From Burkholderiales bacterium RIFCSPHIGHO2_12_FULL_69_20 (GTDB lineage Bacteria > Pseudomonadota > Gammaproteobacteria > Burkholderiales > Burkholderiaceae_C), in the NCBI GenBank assembly GCA_001770815.1, contig MESD01000021.1:1-64000 (forward strand): a DNA stretch of 64,000 nt, written 5' to 3'. Made by a program: the position numbers and the translations under genes. The notes beneath the pieces are model-generated. The model was given only the letters and a program-made list of their open reading frames with translations. It was not told the DNA's origin and ran no database searches. This document shows positions 1-8,900 of this stretch, piece by piece (the stretch's first letter is position 1; each line of letters begins with the position of its first letter).

Positions 1-84
1 TATGACAAGATCACGCCACATCGCGTGCCTTGGCCGCCACGGCCGGGGCCGCCCACGTTTCGCGGCGCTTCCCGCCGATTTGCC

Positions 85-1329
85 ATGCCCCACTCCATGA
101 CCGCTTTCCATCCCCATCTGCGCCTGCCGGTGCTGGCCGGGCTGCCCCTGCTGCTGGCGCTGGCCGCCTGCGGCCCTCAGGGCGGTGCCGGTGGCGCGGG
201 CGCCGGCGGCCCCCCGGGGGGTGGCATGCCGCCGGCCACAGTGGGCGTGGTCACGGTGCAGCCCGGCCCGGTGCCGCTGGCTACCGAGCTGCCCGGCCGG
301 CTGGAGGCCTGGCGCGTGGCCCAGGTGCGGGCGCGGGTGCCGGGCATCGTGGCCCGCCGCCAGTTCACCGAAGGCGCGCTGGTGAAGGCCGGTCAGCCGC
401 TGTTCCAGCTCGATGCCGCGGCGTTCCAGGCGGCGGTGGCCAGTGCCGAGGCGGCGGTGGCGCGCGCCGATGCCGGCGTGGCCCAGGCCCAGGCGCAGCT
501 GCAGCGCAACCAGCCGCTGGCCGAGGCCCGCGCCATCAGTGCGCAGGAATGGCTGCAGACGCAGACCACGCTGAAGCTGGCCCAGGCCGAGGTGGCCACC
601 GCGCGTGCGGCGCTGCAGACGGCACGCATCAACCTGGCCTACACCGCAATCAAGGCGCCGATTGCCGGGCGCATCGGCCGCGCGCTGGTGACCGAGGGCG
701 CGCTGGTGGGGCAGGGCGACGCCACCCAGCTGGCGGTGATCCAGCAGACGCATCCGCTGTACGTCAACTTCAGCCAGTCGGCGGCCGACGCGCTGCGCCT
801 GCGCCGTGCCTTCGACAGTGGCCAGCTGAAAAAGGCAACCGGCGGCGCGGCCGAGATCCGCGTGGTGCTCGACGACGGCAGCGACTACCCGCTGCCCGGC
901 AAGCTGCTGTTTGCCGATCCCACGGTGGATGCCGCCACCGGCCAGGTCAGCCTGCGCGCCGAGCTGCCCAACCCGCAGGGTCTGCTGCTGCCGGGCCTGT
1001 TCGTCAAGGTGCGGCTGGTGCAGGCCACCAGCGAAAACGCCTTTGCGCTGCCGCAGCAGGCCGTCACCCGCAGTGGCACCGGCGACACGGTGCTGGTGGT
1101 GGGCGCCGACAACAAGCCGGCACCGCGCAAGATCACCGTGGGCGGCAGCCAGGGCGCCAACTGGGTGGTGACCGGCGGGCTGGCCGCCGGCGAGCGCGTG
1201 ATCGTCGACGGCTTCCAGAAGATGATGCCCGGCGCGCCGGTCAACCCGGTGCCGTGGGCGCCACCGGGCAAGGCGGGTGCCGCGGCCCCGGCCGCGTCTT
1301 CGGCCGCCTCCACCGCTGCCAGCCGCTGA
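85..1329 (+). CDS. RND efflux periplasmic adaptor (membrane fusion protein), AcrA/MexA type
   Basis: The protein is the periplasmic adaptor that links an inner-membrane RND pump to an outer-membrane channel in a tripartite drug-efflux complex. An N-terminal lipoprotein signal is visible, a hydrophobic run ending in LALAAC, so the mature protein is probably a lipid-anchored lipoprotein. It is followed by a Gly/Pro-rich linker, a lipoyl-like half motif (VRARVPGIV), an Ala/Gln-rich alpha-hairpin, the second lipoyl half (IKAPIAGRIGR) and beta-barrel and membrane-proximal domains, with an Ala/Ser-rich tail. The length, 414 residues, is normal for the family. The frame is open from position 25; I chose ATG 85 because it leaves a compact signal peptide, and ATG 97 is an equally good alternative. 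No clear ribosome-binding site helps decide. The pump gene follows 15 nt downstream. The substrate cannot be told from sequence. Confidence 0.93.
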   Translation: MPHSMTAFHPHLRLPVLAGLPLLLALAACGPQGGAGGAGAGGPPGGGMPPATVGVVTVQPGPVPLATELPGRLEAWRVAQVRARVPGIVARRQFTEGALVKAGQPLFQLDAAAFQAAVASAEAAVARADAGVAQAQAQLQRNQPLAEARAISAQEWLQTQTTLKLAQAEVATARAALQTARINLAYTAIKAPIAGRIGRALVTEGALVGQGDATQLAVIQQTHPLYVNFSQSAADALRLRRAFDSGQLKKATGGAAEIRVVLDDGSDYPLPGKLLFADPTVDAATGQVSLRAELPNPQGLLLPGLFVKVRLVQATSENAFALPQQAVTRSGTGDTVLVVGADNKPAPRKITVGGSQGANWVVTGGLAAGERVIVDGFQKMMPGAPVNPVPWAPPGKAGAAAPAASSAASTAASR

Positions 1330-1344
1330 TCCGGGAGCCGACGC

Positions 1345-4300
1345 ATGCTCTCCGGATTCTTCATCGACCGCCCGATCTTCGCCTGGGTGATCGCGCTGTT
1401 CATCACCGTGCTCGGTGGTGCGGCGATCACCAAGCTGCCGGTTGCGCAATACCCCACGGTGGCGCCGCCGGCCATCGTCATCAACACCGCCTACCCGGGC
1501 GCCTCGGCCAAGGTGCTGGAGGACAGCGTGCTGTCGGTCATCGAGCAGGAGCTCAACGGCGCGCCGGGCATGATCTACATGGAGTCGATCGCCCAGGCCA
1601 ACGGCGGTGGCTCGATCACCGCCACCTTCGAGCCCGGCACCGATGTGTCGCTGGCGCAGATCGAGATCCAGAACCGGCTGTCGCGCGCCACGCCGCGCCT
1701 GCCCAGCGCGGTGGTGCAGCAGGGTGTGCGCATCGACAAGGCGCGCTCGAACTTTTTGCTGTTCGTCTCGCTCACCTCCAGCAACCCGGCCGACGATCCG
1801 GTGAGCCTGGGCGACTACGCGGCGCGCTACATCCAGCCCGAGCTGCAGCGCATTGCCGGCGTCGGCCAGGCCCAGTTGTTCGGCACCGAGCGCGCGATGC
1901 GCATCTGGCTCGATCCGGCCAAGCTGGTGGCCTTCGGCCTGAGCCCGGCCGAGGTCAATGCCGCCATCCGGGCGCAGAACGCCCAGGTCTCGGCCGGCAC
2001 GCTGGGCGAGCAACCCGGCGTGCCCGGCCAGACCATGAGCGCCACCGTGGTGGTGCAGGGCCAGCTGGTCGACCCCACGCAATTCGGCGCCATCGTGCTG
2101 CGCGCCAACAACGACGGCAGCACCGTGCGGCTGCGCGATGTCGCCCGCATCGAACTGGGTGCGCAGGGCTACGGCACCTTCTCGCGGCTGAACGGCCAGC
2201 CCAGCGCCGGCGTCGGCGTGCAGCTGTCGCCCACCGGCAATGCGCTGGCCACGGCCGACGCGGTGAAGGCGCGCATGGAGCAGCTCAAGGCCTTCTTTCC
2301 GCCGGGCATGACCTACAAGGTGCCGTACGACAGTTCCAAGTTCGTGCGCATCTCGATCCAGCAGGTGGTGGTGACGCTGGCCGAGGCGGTGGGCCTGGTG
2401 TTCATCGTGATGCTGGTGTTCCTGCAGAACCTGCGCTACACGCTGATCCCCACCATCGTGGTGCCGGTGGCGCTGCTGGGCACCTTCGGCATGCTGCTGG
2501 CGCTGGGCTACTCGATCAACGTGCTGACGCTGTTCGGCATGGTGCTGGCCATCGGCATCCTGGTCGACGACGCCATCGTGGTGGTCGAGAACGTCGAGCG
2601 CCTGATGGCCGAGGAGGGCCTGGCCCCACGCGAGGCCACGCGCAAGGCGATGGGCCAGATCACTGGCGCGGTGATCGGCATCACCGTGGTGCTGGTCAGC
2701 GTGTTCGTTCCGATGGCCTTCTTCGGCGGCGCGGTGGGCAGCATCTACCGCCAGTTCTCGCTGAGCATGGTGTCGGCGATCCTGTTCTCGGCCTTCCTGG
2801 CGCTGACGCTCACGCCCGCGCTGTGCGCCACCTTCCTCAAGCCGGCGCAGGCGCACCATGAGCGGCGCGGCTTCTACGGTCTGTTCAACCGCTTCTTCCA
2901 CCGCACCGCCAAGGGCTACGAAGGCACGGTGGCACGGGTGCTGCCGCGTGCCGGGCGCTGGATGCTGGCCTTCGGCGTGGTGGTGGCGCTGGTGGGCTGG
3001 ATGTACACCCGGCTGCCGTCGTCCTTCCTGCCCAACGAGGACCAGGGCTACCTGATCGTCAACGTGCAATTGCCGCCGGGCGCCACGGTGGCGCGCACCC
3101 AGGCGGTGATGCAGCAGGTCGAGGGCTTCCTGATGAAGCAGCCCGAGGTCGACCAGGTGGTGGCGGTGCTGGGTTTCAGCTTCTCGGGCCAGGGCCAGAA
3201 CGCCGGCCTGGTGTTCGTGCCGCTGAAGGATTGGTCACAGCGCAAGGGCGAAGCGCACACCGCGCAGGCGCTGGCCGGGCGTGCCTTCGGGGCCTTCATG
3301 GGCATCCGCGATGCCTTCGTCTACCCGCTGTCGCCGCCGCCCATTCCTGAACTGGGCACCGCCACCGGCTTCAACTTCCGGCTGCAGGACCGCGGTGGCA
3401 ACGGCCACGAGGCGCTGCTGGCCGCGCGCAACCAGCTGCTGGGCATGGCGCGCCAGAGCAAGGTGCTGGCCGGGGTTCGGCCTGATGGCCTGGAAGACGC
3501 GCCGCAGGTGCAGCTCGACATCGACCGCGAGCGCGCCTATGCGCAGGGCGTGGGCTTCGAGGCGATCAACGCGCTGCTGTCGACCGCGCTGGGCTCGTCC
3601 TACATCAACGACTTCGCCAGCAAGGGCCGGCTGCAGCGCGTCATCGTGCAGGCCGATGCGCCGGCACGCATGGCGCCCGAAGACCTGCTCCGGCTGCAGG
3701 TGCCCAACAACCGCGGCCAGCTGGTGCCGATGTCGGCCTTTGCCAGCACGCGCTGGATCACCGGCCCGATGCAGACCACGCGCTACAACGGCTATCCGGC
3801 GATGCGCCTGGCCGGTGATGCCGCGCCCGGCCAATCCACCGGCGAAGCCATGGCCGAGATGGAATCGCTGGCCAGGCGGCTGCCGCCGGGCTTCGGCTTC
3901 GAGTGGACGGGCCAGTCGCGCGAGGAGAAGCTCTCGGGCGCGCAGGCCACCATCCTGCTGGCCTTCTCGATGCTGGCGGTGTTCTTGTGCCTGGCCGCGC
4001 TGTACGAGAGTTGGGCCATTCCGCTGGCGGTGCTGCTGGTGGTGCCGCTGGGCGTGCTGGGCGCGCTGAGTGGCGTGTGGCTGCGTGGCATGCCCAACGA
4101 CGTGTACTTCAAGGTCGGGCTGATCACGGTGATCGGGTTGTCGGCGAAGAACGCCATCCTGATCATCGAATTCGCCAAAGACCTGCAGGCCGAGGGCAAG
4201 GGCCTGATCGAGGCCACGCTGACCGCCTGCCACTTGCGCTTCCGGCCGATCGTGATGACCTCGCTGGCCTTCATCCTGGGCGTGTTGCCGCTGGCCCTGG

Positions 4301-4554
4301 CCACCGGTGCCGGCGCCAACAGCCAGCGCGCCATCGGCACGGGGGTGATGGGCGGCATGATCACCGCCACGGTGCTGGCGGTGTTCTTCGTGCCGGTGTT
4401 CTTCGTGGTGGTGCGCCGGCTGTTCCCCAGCAGCCATGTGGCGCCGCACAGCACGTCGATTTCGGCGCCGATGCCGCCGGTGCACGTGCCCTCGCACCTG
4501 CCCGCGCTGGGCCCCACGCCGCCTGCGGCGTCCAACCCGGGAGATCCGGCATGA
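1345..4554 (+). CDS. RND multidrug efflux permease, HAE1/AcrB family
   Basis: This is the inner-membrane proton-drug antiporter of the tripartite pump. The 1069-residue length, the typical start MLSGFFIDRPIFAWV, twelve hydrophobic segments in two halves and two large periplasmic loops all fit AcrB/MexB. The proton-relay pair is visible as Asp408-Asp409 in GILVDDAIVVVENVER. The start has a GGGAG ribosome-binding site 7-11 nt upstream. The stop codon overlaps the start of the outer-membrane channel gene in an ATGA arrangement, showing translational coupling. The C-terminus carries a Pro-rich tail of about 40 residues beyond the last helix, which is longer than in AcrB. Family membership is clear; the substrate range (drugs, solvents, bile-like compounds) is unknown. 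Confidence 0.97.
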   Translation: MLSGFFIDRPIFAWVIALFITVLGGAAITKLPVAQYPTVAPPAIVINTAYPGASAKVLEDSVLSVIEQELNGAPGMIYMESIAQANGGGSITATFEPGTDVSLAQIEIQNRLSRATPRLPSAVVQQGVRIDKARSNFLLFVSLTSSNPADDPVSLGDYAARYIQPELQRIAGVGQAQLFGTERAMRIWLDPAKLVAFGLSPAEVNAAIRAQNAQVSAGTLGEQPGVPGQTMSATVVVQGQLVDPTQFGAIVLRANNDGSTVRLRDVARIELGAQGYGTFSRLNGQPSAGVGVQLSPTGNALATADAVKARMEQLKAFFPPGMTYKVPYDSSKFVRISIQQVVVTLAEAVGLVFIVMLVFLQNLRYTLIPTIVVPVALLGTFGMLLALGYSINVLTLFGMVLAIGILVDDAIVVVENVERLMAEEGLAPREATRKAMGQITGAVIGITVVLVSVFVPMAFFGGAVGSIYRQFSLSMVSAILFSAFLALTLTPALCATFLKPAQAHHERRGFYGLFNRFFHRTAKGYEGTVARVLPRAGRWMLAFGVVVALVGWMYTRLPSSFLPNEDQGYLIVNVQLPPGATVARTQAVMQQVEGFLMKQPEVDQVVAVLGFSFSGQGQNAGLVFVPLKDWSQRKGEAHTAQALAGRAFGAFMGIRDAFVYPLSPPPIPELGTATGFNFRLQDRGGNGHEALLAARNQLLGMARQSKVLAGVRPDGLEDAPQVQLDIDRERAYAQGVGFEAINALLSTALGSSYINDFASKGRLQRVIVQADAPARMAPEDLLRLQVPNNRGQLVPMSAFASTRWITGPMQTTRYNGYPAMRLAGDAAPGQSTGEAMAEMESLARRLPPGFGFEWTGQSREEKLSGAQATILLAFSMLAVFLCLAALYESWAIPLAVLLVVPLGVLGALSGVWLRGMPNDVYFKVGLITVIGLSAKNAILIIEFAKDLQAEGKGLIEATLTACHLRFRPIVMTSLAFILGVLPLALATGAGANSQRAIGTGVMGGMITATVLAVFFVPVFFVVVRRLFPSSHVAPHSTSISAPMPPVHVPSHLPALGPTPPAASNPGDPA

Positions 4555-5963
4555 CCCGGCACCCGCTCTTTCGTCGCGGCACCTTGTCCGCCTGCGTGCT
4601 GGCGCTGATCGGCGCGCTGGCGGGCTGCGCCACACCGCGCAACCCGGGTGCCGCGGCGCCCGACCAGGTCTTGCAGCAGGCTGCCGTGCCGGCGCAATTG
4701 CCCGTCGGCGCCGGTGCCGCCGCCGACACCCCGGTGCTCGACTGGCAGACCGTGGTGCTGGAGCCCCGCCTGCGCCACTGGGTGGCGCAGGCGCTGGCGC
4801 ACAACCGCGACCTGCGCGTGGCCGCGCTCAACGTGCAGCGCGCGCAGGCCCAGCTGGGCCTGGCCGATGCCAACCGCCTGCCCACGGTGGGCGCGGCGCT
4901 GAATGCCAGCCGCGCGCCCAACAGCCAGGGCAACCAGGCCAGCAGCCTGGCCGCGGGCCTGCAAATCACCGCCTGGGAGATCGACGTGTTCGGCCGCCTG
5001 GCCAACCTCAGCGAGGCCGCCAAGGCGCAGCTGGCGGCCAGCCAGGCGGGCCAGCGCGCCACCGCACTGACCGTGACCGCGGCGGTGGTGCAGGTCGCGC
5101 TGGCCTTGCAGGCCGACGACGAGTTGTTGACGCTGGCGCGCCAGACCTTGGCCAGCCGCGAGCAGAGCCTGAAGCTCGTGCAGCTGCGCGAATCGGCCGG
5201 GGCCTCGTCGCTGCTGGACCTGCAGGCCCAGCTGACGCTGGCGGCCCAGGCCCGCGCCACGCTGGCGCAGCTGACACGCCAGCAGGCGCAGGACGCCAGC
5301 GCCCTGGCGCTGCTGCTGGGCCAGCCGGCGCCGCCGGCCACCGCCAGTGCCGAGGGTGGCACGCGCCTGGCCGACGAGGCCTGGCTGGCCGAGGTCAGCG
5401 CCGGGCTGTCGTCGGCGGTGCTGCTGCGCCGGCCCGACGTGGTGCAGGCCGAGCAGGCGATGCGCGCGGCCGCTGCCAACATCGCCGCCGCACGCGCCGC
5501 CTACTGGCCCAGCATCACCCTCACCGCGCAGGCGGGCCAGGCCTCGCCGCAGCTGTCGGGCCTGTTCCAGGGCGGCAACTTCGTCTACACGCTGGCCGCC
5601 AACGCGGCGCTGGCGGTGTTCGACGCCGGCCGGCGCGCGTCCAACGTGGCGGCGGCCGAGGCGTCGCAGCAGATCGCCCAGGCGCAGTACGAGCGCGCCA
5701 TCCAGTCGGCCTTCAAGGACACGGCCGATGCACTGGCTGGCGGCGCCACCTGGCGCGAACAGCGCCTGGCGCTGGAGGCGCAGCGCCGCGCCGCGCGCGA
5801 GACTGCCCGGCTCACCGAGCTGAAGGCGCGACAGGGCGCCGCCAATACGCTTGAACTGCTGGAGGCGCAGCGCGGCCTGTGGCTGGCCGAGCAGGCGGTG
5901 GTGCAGGCCCGGCTGGGCGAGCTGAACAACCGCGTGGCGCTGTTCAAGGCGCTGGGCGGCTGA
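4551..5963 (+). CDS. Outer-membrane efflux lipoprotein, NodT/OprM family
   Basis: This 470-residue protein is the TolC-like outer-membrane channel of the efflux complex. It has a lipoprotein signal with a lipobox-like LAGCA near residue 25 and two repeated outer-membrane-efflux domains with long Ala/Gln-rich coiled-coil helices (for example VAALNVQRAQAQLGLADANR and LLRRPDVVQAEQAMRAAAAN). The LRRPDV motif is typical of the NodT family. ATG 4551 is favoured because it overlaps the pump stop codon by 4 nt and gives the lipoprotein signal at once. It is the last gene of the three-gene operon and ends 29 bp before a convergent kinase gene. Confidence 0.95.
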   Translation: MTRHPLFRRGTLSACVLALIGALAGCATPRNPGAAAPDQVLQQAAVPAQLPVGAGAAADTPVLDWQTVVLEPRLRHWVAQALAHNRDLRVAALNVQRAQAQLGLADANRLPTVGAALNASRAPNSQGNQASSLAAGLQITAWEIDVFGRLANLSEAAKAQLAASQAGQRATALTVTAAVVQVALALQADDELLTLARQTLASREQSLKLVQLRESAGASSLLDLQAQLTLAAQARATLAQLTRQQAQDASALALLLGQPAPPATASAEGGTRLADEAWLAEVSAGLSSAVLLRRPDVVQAEQAMRAAAANIAAARAAYWPSITLTAQAGQASPQLSGLFQGGNFVYTLAANAALAVFDAGRRASNVAAAEASQQIAQAQYERAIQSAFKDTADALAGGATWREQRLALEAQRRAARETARLTELKARQGAANTLELLEAQRGLWLAEQAVVQARLGELNNRVALFKALGG

Positions 5964-5992
5964 CACCGCCGCCGCGCCGGCCGGGGATCGGG

Positions 5993-7387
5993 TCAATCCG
6001 GTGTTGAGGCGCTGGCCACGGCGGCCGCACCGAACGCCAGCTGGTAGCAGTGGTCGACGCCCGGCGGCGGCACCACGGCGGCAAAGCGGGCGTGGTGGAT
6101 CGCGGCGACCTTGGCCACCACCCGGTGGCCCAGCCCGAGGCCCAGCACCCGGGGCGGCGACCCCAGGGGCGGCATCCCCGCGCCATCGGCCGATGCCGGC
6201 GCCTGCTGCAACGGGCCGTCGCACACCTGCAGCAAGCGCACAGCGGGCTGCAGGCGCAACTCGACCAGCGTGCCCGCGGGTGTGTGCGCCACGGCGTTGT
6301 CGACCAGGTTGCGCAGCGCCAGTTCCAGCAGCACCGCGTGGCCGTCGACGATGAACGGCCCGTCGCTGGCCAGCGCCAGCTCGTGGCCGGCGTGCAGCGC
6401 GGCTTGGGCGCTGTCGGCCAGCACACGGCGCGCCAGCGCATCCAGGTCCACCGGCCGCGCGGCCTCGGCCAGCGCGGTGTGGCTGGCACGGGCCAGTGCC
6501 AGCAGCTGGGTCAGCACCTGGCCGGCATGCAGCGCGTCGTGCTCCAGCCGGGCCAGGGCTTGCGGATCGGCCGGTGCCGGCGCTTCACGCAATGCGCGCG
6601 CCTGCAGCACCAGCGCCGACAGCGGCGTGCGCAACTCGTGCGCCAGCTCGCTGGCCAGCTCGCGCTCGCGCTGCAGGGCCGCGTGGTAGCGCTGCACCAG
6701 CGCGTTGATGGCGGCCACCATGTTGTTGAACTCGCGCTCGGGGTGGTCGTCGTGCAGCCCCTGGGCCTGCAACACGTCCAGCGCCTGCACGTCGTCGGAC
6801 AAGGCCCGCAGCGGCCGCAGGCCGCGCCGGATGGCCAGGCCCAGCGCCAGCGCCACGGCTGGCAGCAGCCACAGCCCCGGCTGCGCCACCTGGCCGGCGA
6901 TGTCCCAGGCCAGCTCGCGGCGCTGTGATTCGCTGATCAGCACCATCACGCGCCGCCGCGGCTCGTCGCGGGTCCAGCGGGCAAAGCTGCGCCAGCGCTG
7001 CGCCGGCAGGCCCAGGTCCAGGCTGGCGAAGCCCTCGGCCTGGCCAAAGGCCGGCAGCGGCGCCGCGCCGGTGCGCTGCAGCAGGCGGCCATCGGCATCC
7101 CACACCACCACGCTGACCGGCACCTGGTAATCGTGGCTGCGCACCGGGTCGACCGCCGCCGCCGCGCGGGCCCCGCCTGGCGCGGCGGGTGGCACCAGGC
7201 GGGCACCGCCGCCGTCGACCAGCAGGGCCGCCACGCTGGCGAGATGGCCGTCGGTCAGCTCATCGGTCTCGACCAGTCCGGTGCGGTAGCCCGCCACCAC
7301 CAGGCCCAGCCACAGCACCGCCAGCGCGCCCAGCGCCCAGGCCATCAACTGGCCCAGCAGGCTGCGCGGGCGACGCGGCACGGCCAT
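5993..7387 (-). CDS. Sensor histidine kinase, PmrB/QseC-like
   Basis: This is an inner-membrane sensor kinase that would phosphorylate the response regulator encoded just upstream. One helix near residues 10-32 and another near 170-190 enclose a periplasmic domain of about 135 residues, followed by a HAMP-like linker. The H-box is ELAHELRTPLSAL, with the phospho-accepting His near residue 245, and the N-box is NLVDNAVAHTP. The G1 region is unusual: where most kinases have DxGPG, this one reads VCDGPLQQAP, while the G2 region LGLGLGHRVV is intact. The gene lies 2 nt after the regulator stop, so the two form one operon. By analogy with PmrB it may sense metals, low pH or cationic peptides, but the sensor domain has no motif that proves this. 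Confidence 0.9.
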   Translation of the reverse strand: MAVPRRPRSLLGQLMAWALGALAVLWLGLVVAGYRTGLVETDELTDGHLASVAALLVDGGGARLVPPAAPGGARAAAAVDPVRSHDYQVPVSVVVWDADGRLLQRTGAAPLPAFGQAEGFASLDLGLPAQRWRSFARWTRDEPRRRVMVLISESQRRELAWDIAGQVAQPGLWLLPAVALALGLAIRRGLRPLRALSDDVQALDVLQAQGLHDDHPEREFNNMVAAINALVQRYHAALQRERELASELAHELRTPLSALVLQARALREAPAPADPQALARLEHDALHAGQVLTQLLALARASHTALAEAARPVDLDALARRVLADSAQAALHAGHELALASDGPFIVDGHAVLLELALRNLVDNAVAHTPAGTLVELRLQPAVRLLQVCDGPLQQAPASADGAGMPPLGSPPRVLGLGLGHRVVAKVAAIHHARFAAVVPPPGVDHCYQLAFGAAAVASASTPD

Positions 7388-7389
7388 GC

Positions 7390-8076
7390 TCAGCCGCCGT
7401 CCGCATCGGGCACGAAGTAGCCCACGCCGCGCAAGGTGCGGATCACGCCCTCGCCCAGCTTCTTGCGCAGGTGGTGCACATGCACCTCGATGGCATTGCT
7501 GTCGAGCGCGCTGTCCCAGTTGTAGAGCGCGGCCTCGATCTGCTGGCGCGACAACACCCGCGGCCGGGCTTCCAGCAGCGCCTGCAGCACCGCGAACTCG
7601 CGGCTCGACAGCGCCACCGGCTCACCGGCGCGCAGCGCCGTGCGGGCGGCCGGGTCGAGCACCAGATCACCGTGGCGCAGCAGCGCCTGGCTGCGGCCGG
7701 CGGCGCGCCGGCGCAGCGCGCGCATGCGGGCGGCCAGTTCGTCGGGGTCGAAGGGCTTGGTGACGTAGTCGTCGGCGCCCAGGTCGAGTGCGGCGATGCG
7801 CGAGGCCACCTCGTCGCGCGCCGTCATCACCAGCACCGGCGTGTGCGGATCGGGCAGCGATTCGGCGGGCGCGGCGCGCAGGCGCGCCAGCAGCGTGCCG
7901 CCGTCGCCGTCGGGCAGGCCCAGGTCGAGCAGCACCAGGTCGAAGGGCTCGCCGCGCAAGGCGGCCCATCCGGCGGCCAGCGTGGCCGCATGGTCCACCG
8001 CATGGCCCTGTCGGCCCAGGTGGGCCGCCAGGCCACTGGCAATGCGCTCGTCGTCTTCCACCACCAGTACCCGCAT
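7390..8076 (-). CDS. OmpR-family response regulator, PmrA/QseB-like
   Basis: The protein has 228 residues. It has an N-terminal receiver domain (MRVLVVEDDERIA; phospho-acceptor Asp in LVLLDLGLPDGDG; conserved Lys in VTKPFDPDEL) and a C-terminal winged-helix DNA-binding domain (LSSREFAVLQALLEARP, then VHVHHLRKKLG and IRTLRGVGYF). The frame opens 14 codons earlier, but ATG 8076 begins exactly at the receiver domain and is preferred. It is co-transcribed with the kinase and divergent from the PAP2-eptA operon. A perfect PmrA-type half-site pair lies in the 83-bp divergent promoter, which supports a PmrA-like role in lipid A modification and possible autoregulation. Confidence 0.93.
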   Translation of the reverse strand: MRVLVVEDDERIASGLAAHLGRQGHAVDHAATLAAGWAALRGEPFDLVLLDLGLPDGDGGTLLARLRAAPAESLPDPHTPVLVMTARDEVASRIAALDLGADDYVTKPFDPDELAARMRALRRRAAGRSQALLRHGDLVLDPAARTALRAGEPVALSSREFAVLQALLEARPRVLSRQQIEAALYNWDSALDSNAIEVHVHHLRKKLGEGVIRTLRGVGYFVPDADGG

Positions 8077-8117
8077 GACGGGGGATTGTGCGTCCGCCGC
8101 CCGCGCCGGCTTGCGCA

Positions 8118-8134
8118 CTTAATGTGGGCTTAAT
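8118..8134 (+). promoter_or_regulatory. Perfect PmrA-type box in divergent promoter
   Basis: The 17-nt sequence CTTAATGTGGGCTTAAT holds two identical CTTAAT half-sites separated by exactly 5 nt. This matches the known PmrA consensus (C/T)TTAA(T/G)-N5-(C/T)TTAA(T/G). A degenerate third half-site, CTTGCG, follows after another 5 nt. The box ends 25 nt before the start codon of the PAP2 gene and begins 41 nt upstream of the response-regulator start, so it could serve both operons. Binding is inferred from sequence only. Confidence 0.75.
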
Positions 8135-8159
8135 GCGGGCTTGCGATCCTCCGCCGCCT

Positions 8160-8900
8160 ATGAAGTCGCCCGCCCCCGTTGTCCGCGTTCGCGCGCTCCC
8201 CCTGGCCCGAGAGGCCGACCGGCTGCTGCTGGTTGCCACCGCCGCGCTGGCGCTGATCTTCCTGGGCTGGGAGTCGGCCGATGGTGATCTGCTGCTGGCC
8301 TACTGGGCCGGCGGGGGCGGTGGCTTCAGCCTGCGTGACCATTGGCTGCTGACCCGTGTGATGCACAGCGGCGCGCGCTGGCTGGCCTGGGCGCTGGCGC
8401 TGGGGCTGTGCCTGGCGGTGTGGTGGCCTGTCGGCGTGCTGCGGCGGCTGCCGGCGTCGCGCCGCCTGCAACTGGCCGGCGGCGTGTTGTTGTCGGTGCT
8501 GACGGTGTCGGTGCTCAAGTCGTTCAATCCGGCCGCCTGCCCGTGGGATCTGGCCGGCTTCGGCGGCGTGGCCCAGTCGGTGTCGCACTGGCTGTGGTGG
8601 GCGGCGCCGGCCGGCGGCAGCGGGCGCTGCTTTCCGGCGGGCCATGCCAGCGCGGGCTTTGCCTTCGTCGGCGGCTACTTCGTCTTCCGCCAGCAGGCGC
8701 CCGAGATCGCGCGCCGCTGGCTGCTGGCCGCCGTGGCGGCGGGGCTGGTGCTGGGGCTGGCCCAGCAGTGGCGCGGTGCGCACTTCATGAGCCACACGCT
8801 GTGGAGCGGCTGGTTGTGCTGGTGCCTGGCCTGGGGGCTGGACGCCGCGCACGCCCGGCTGGCGCCCGCCAACCACCGCGCCAATGGGGACGTGGCATGA
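8160..8900 (+). CDS. PAP2-family membrane phosphatase (possible lipid A phosphatase)
   Basis: This is a 246-residue integral membrane protein with about six hydrophobic segments. It has the three PAP2 phosphatase signatures in a divergent form: Lys near residue 120 followed by CPWDLAGFGG, FPAGHASAGF with the catalytic-type His near residue 162, and QWRGAHFMSHTLWSG supplying the third Arg/His pair. Members of this family remove phosphate from lipid A or undecaprenyl pyrophosphate on the periplasmic face. The start ATG 8160 is preferred over the upstream in-frame ATG 8088 because the PmrA box and presumed promoter lie between them. The stop overlaps the eptA start (ATGA). Context suggests dephosphorylation of lipid A before or in parallel with phosphoethanolamine addition, but the exact substrate is inferred. 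Confidence 0.88.
   Translation: MKSPAPVVRVRALPLAREADRLLLVATAALALIFLGWESADGDLLLAYWAGGGGGFSLRDHWLLTRVMHSGARWLAWALALGLCLAVWWPVGVLRRLPASRRLQLAGGVLLSVLTVSVLKSFNPAACPWDLAGFGGVAQSVSHWLWWAAPAGGSGRCFPAGHASAGFAFVGGYFVFRQQAPEIARRWLLAAVAAGLVLGLAQQWRGAHFMSHTLWSGWLCWCLAWGLDAAHARLAPANHRANGDVA

Noticed and set aside
30-2861. Open frame of 943 codons overlapping the RND adaptor and pump genes
   Set aside because: It is Arg/Gly/Ala-rich and is a frame-shifted reading of two well-supported genes.
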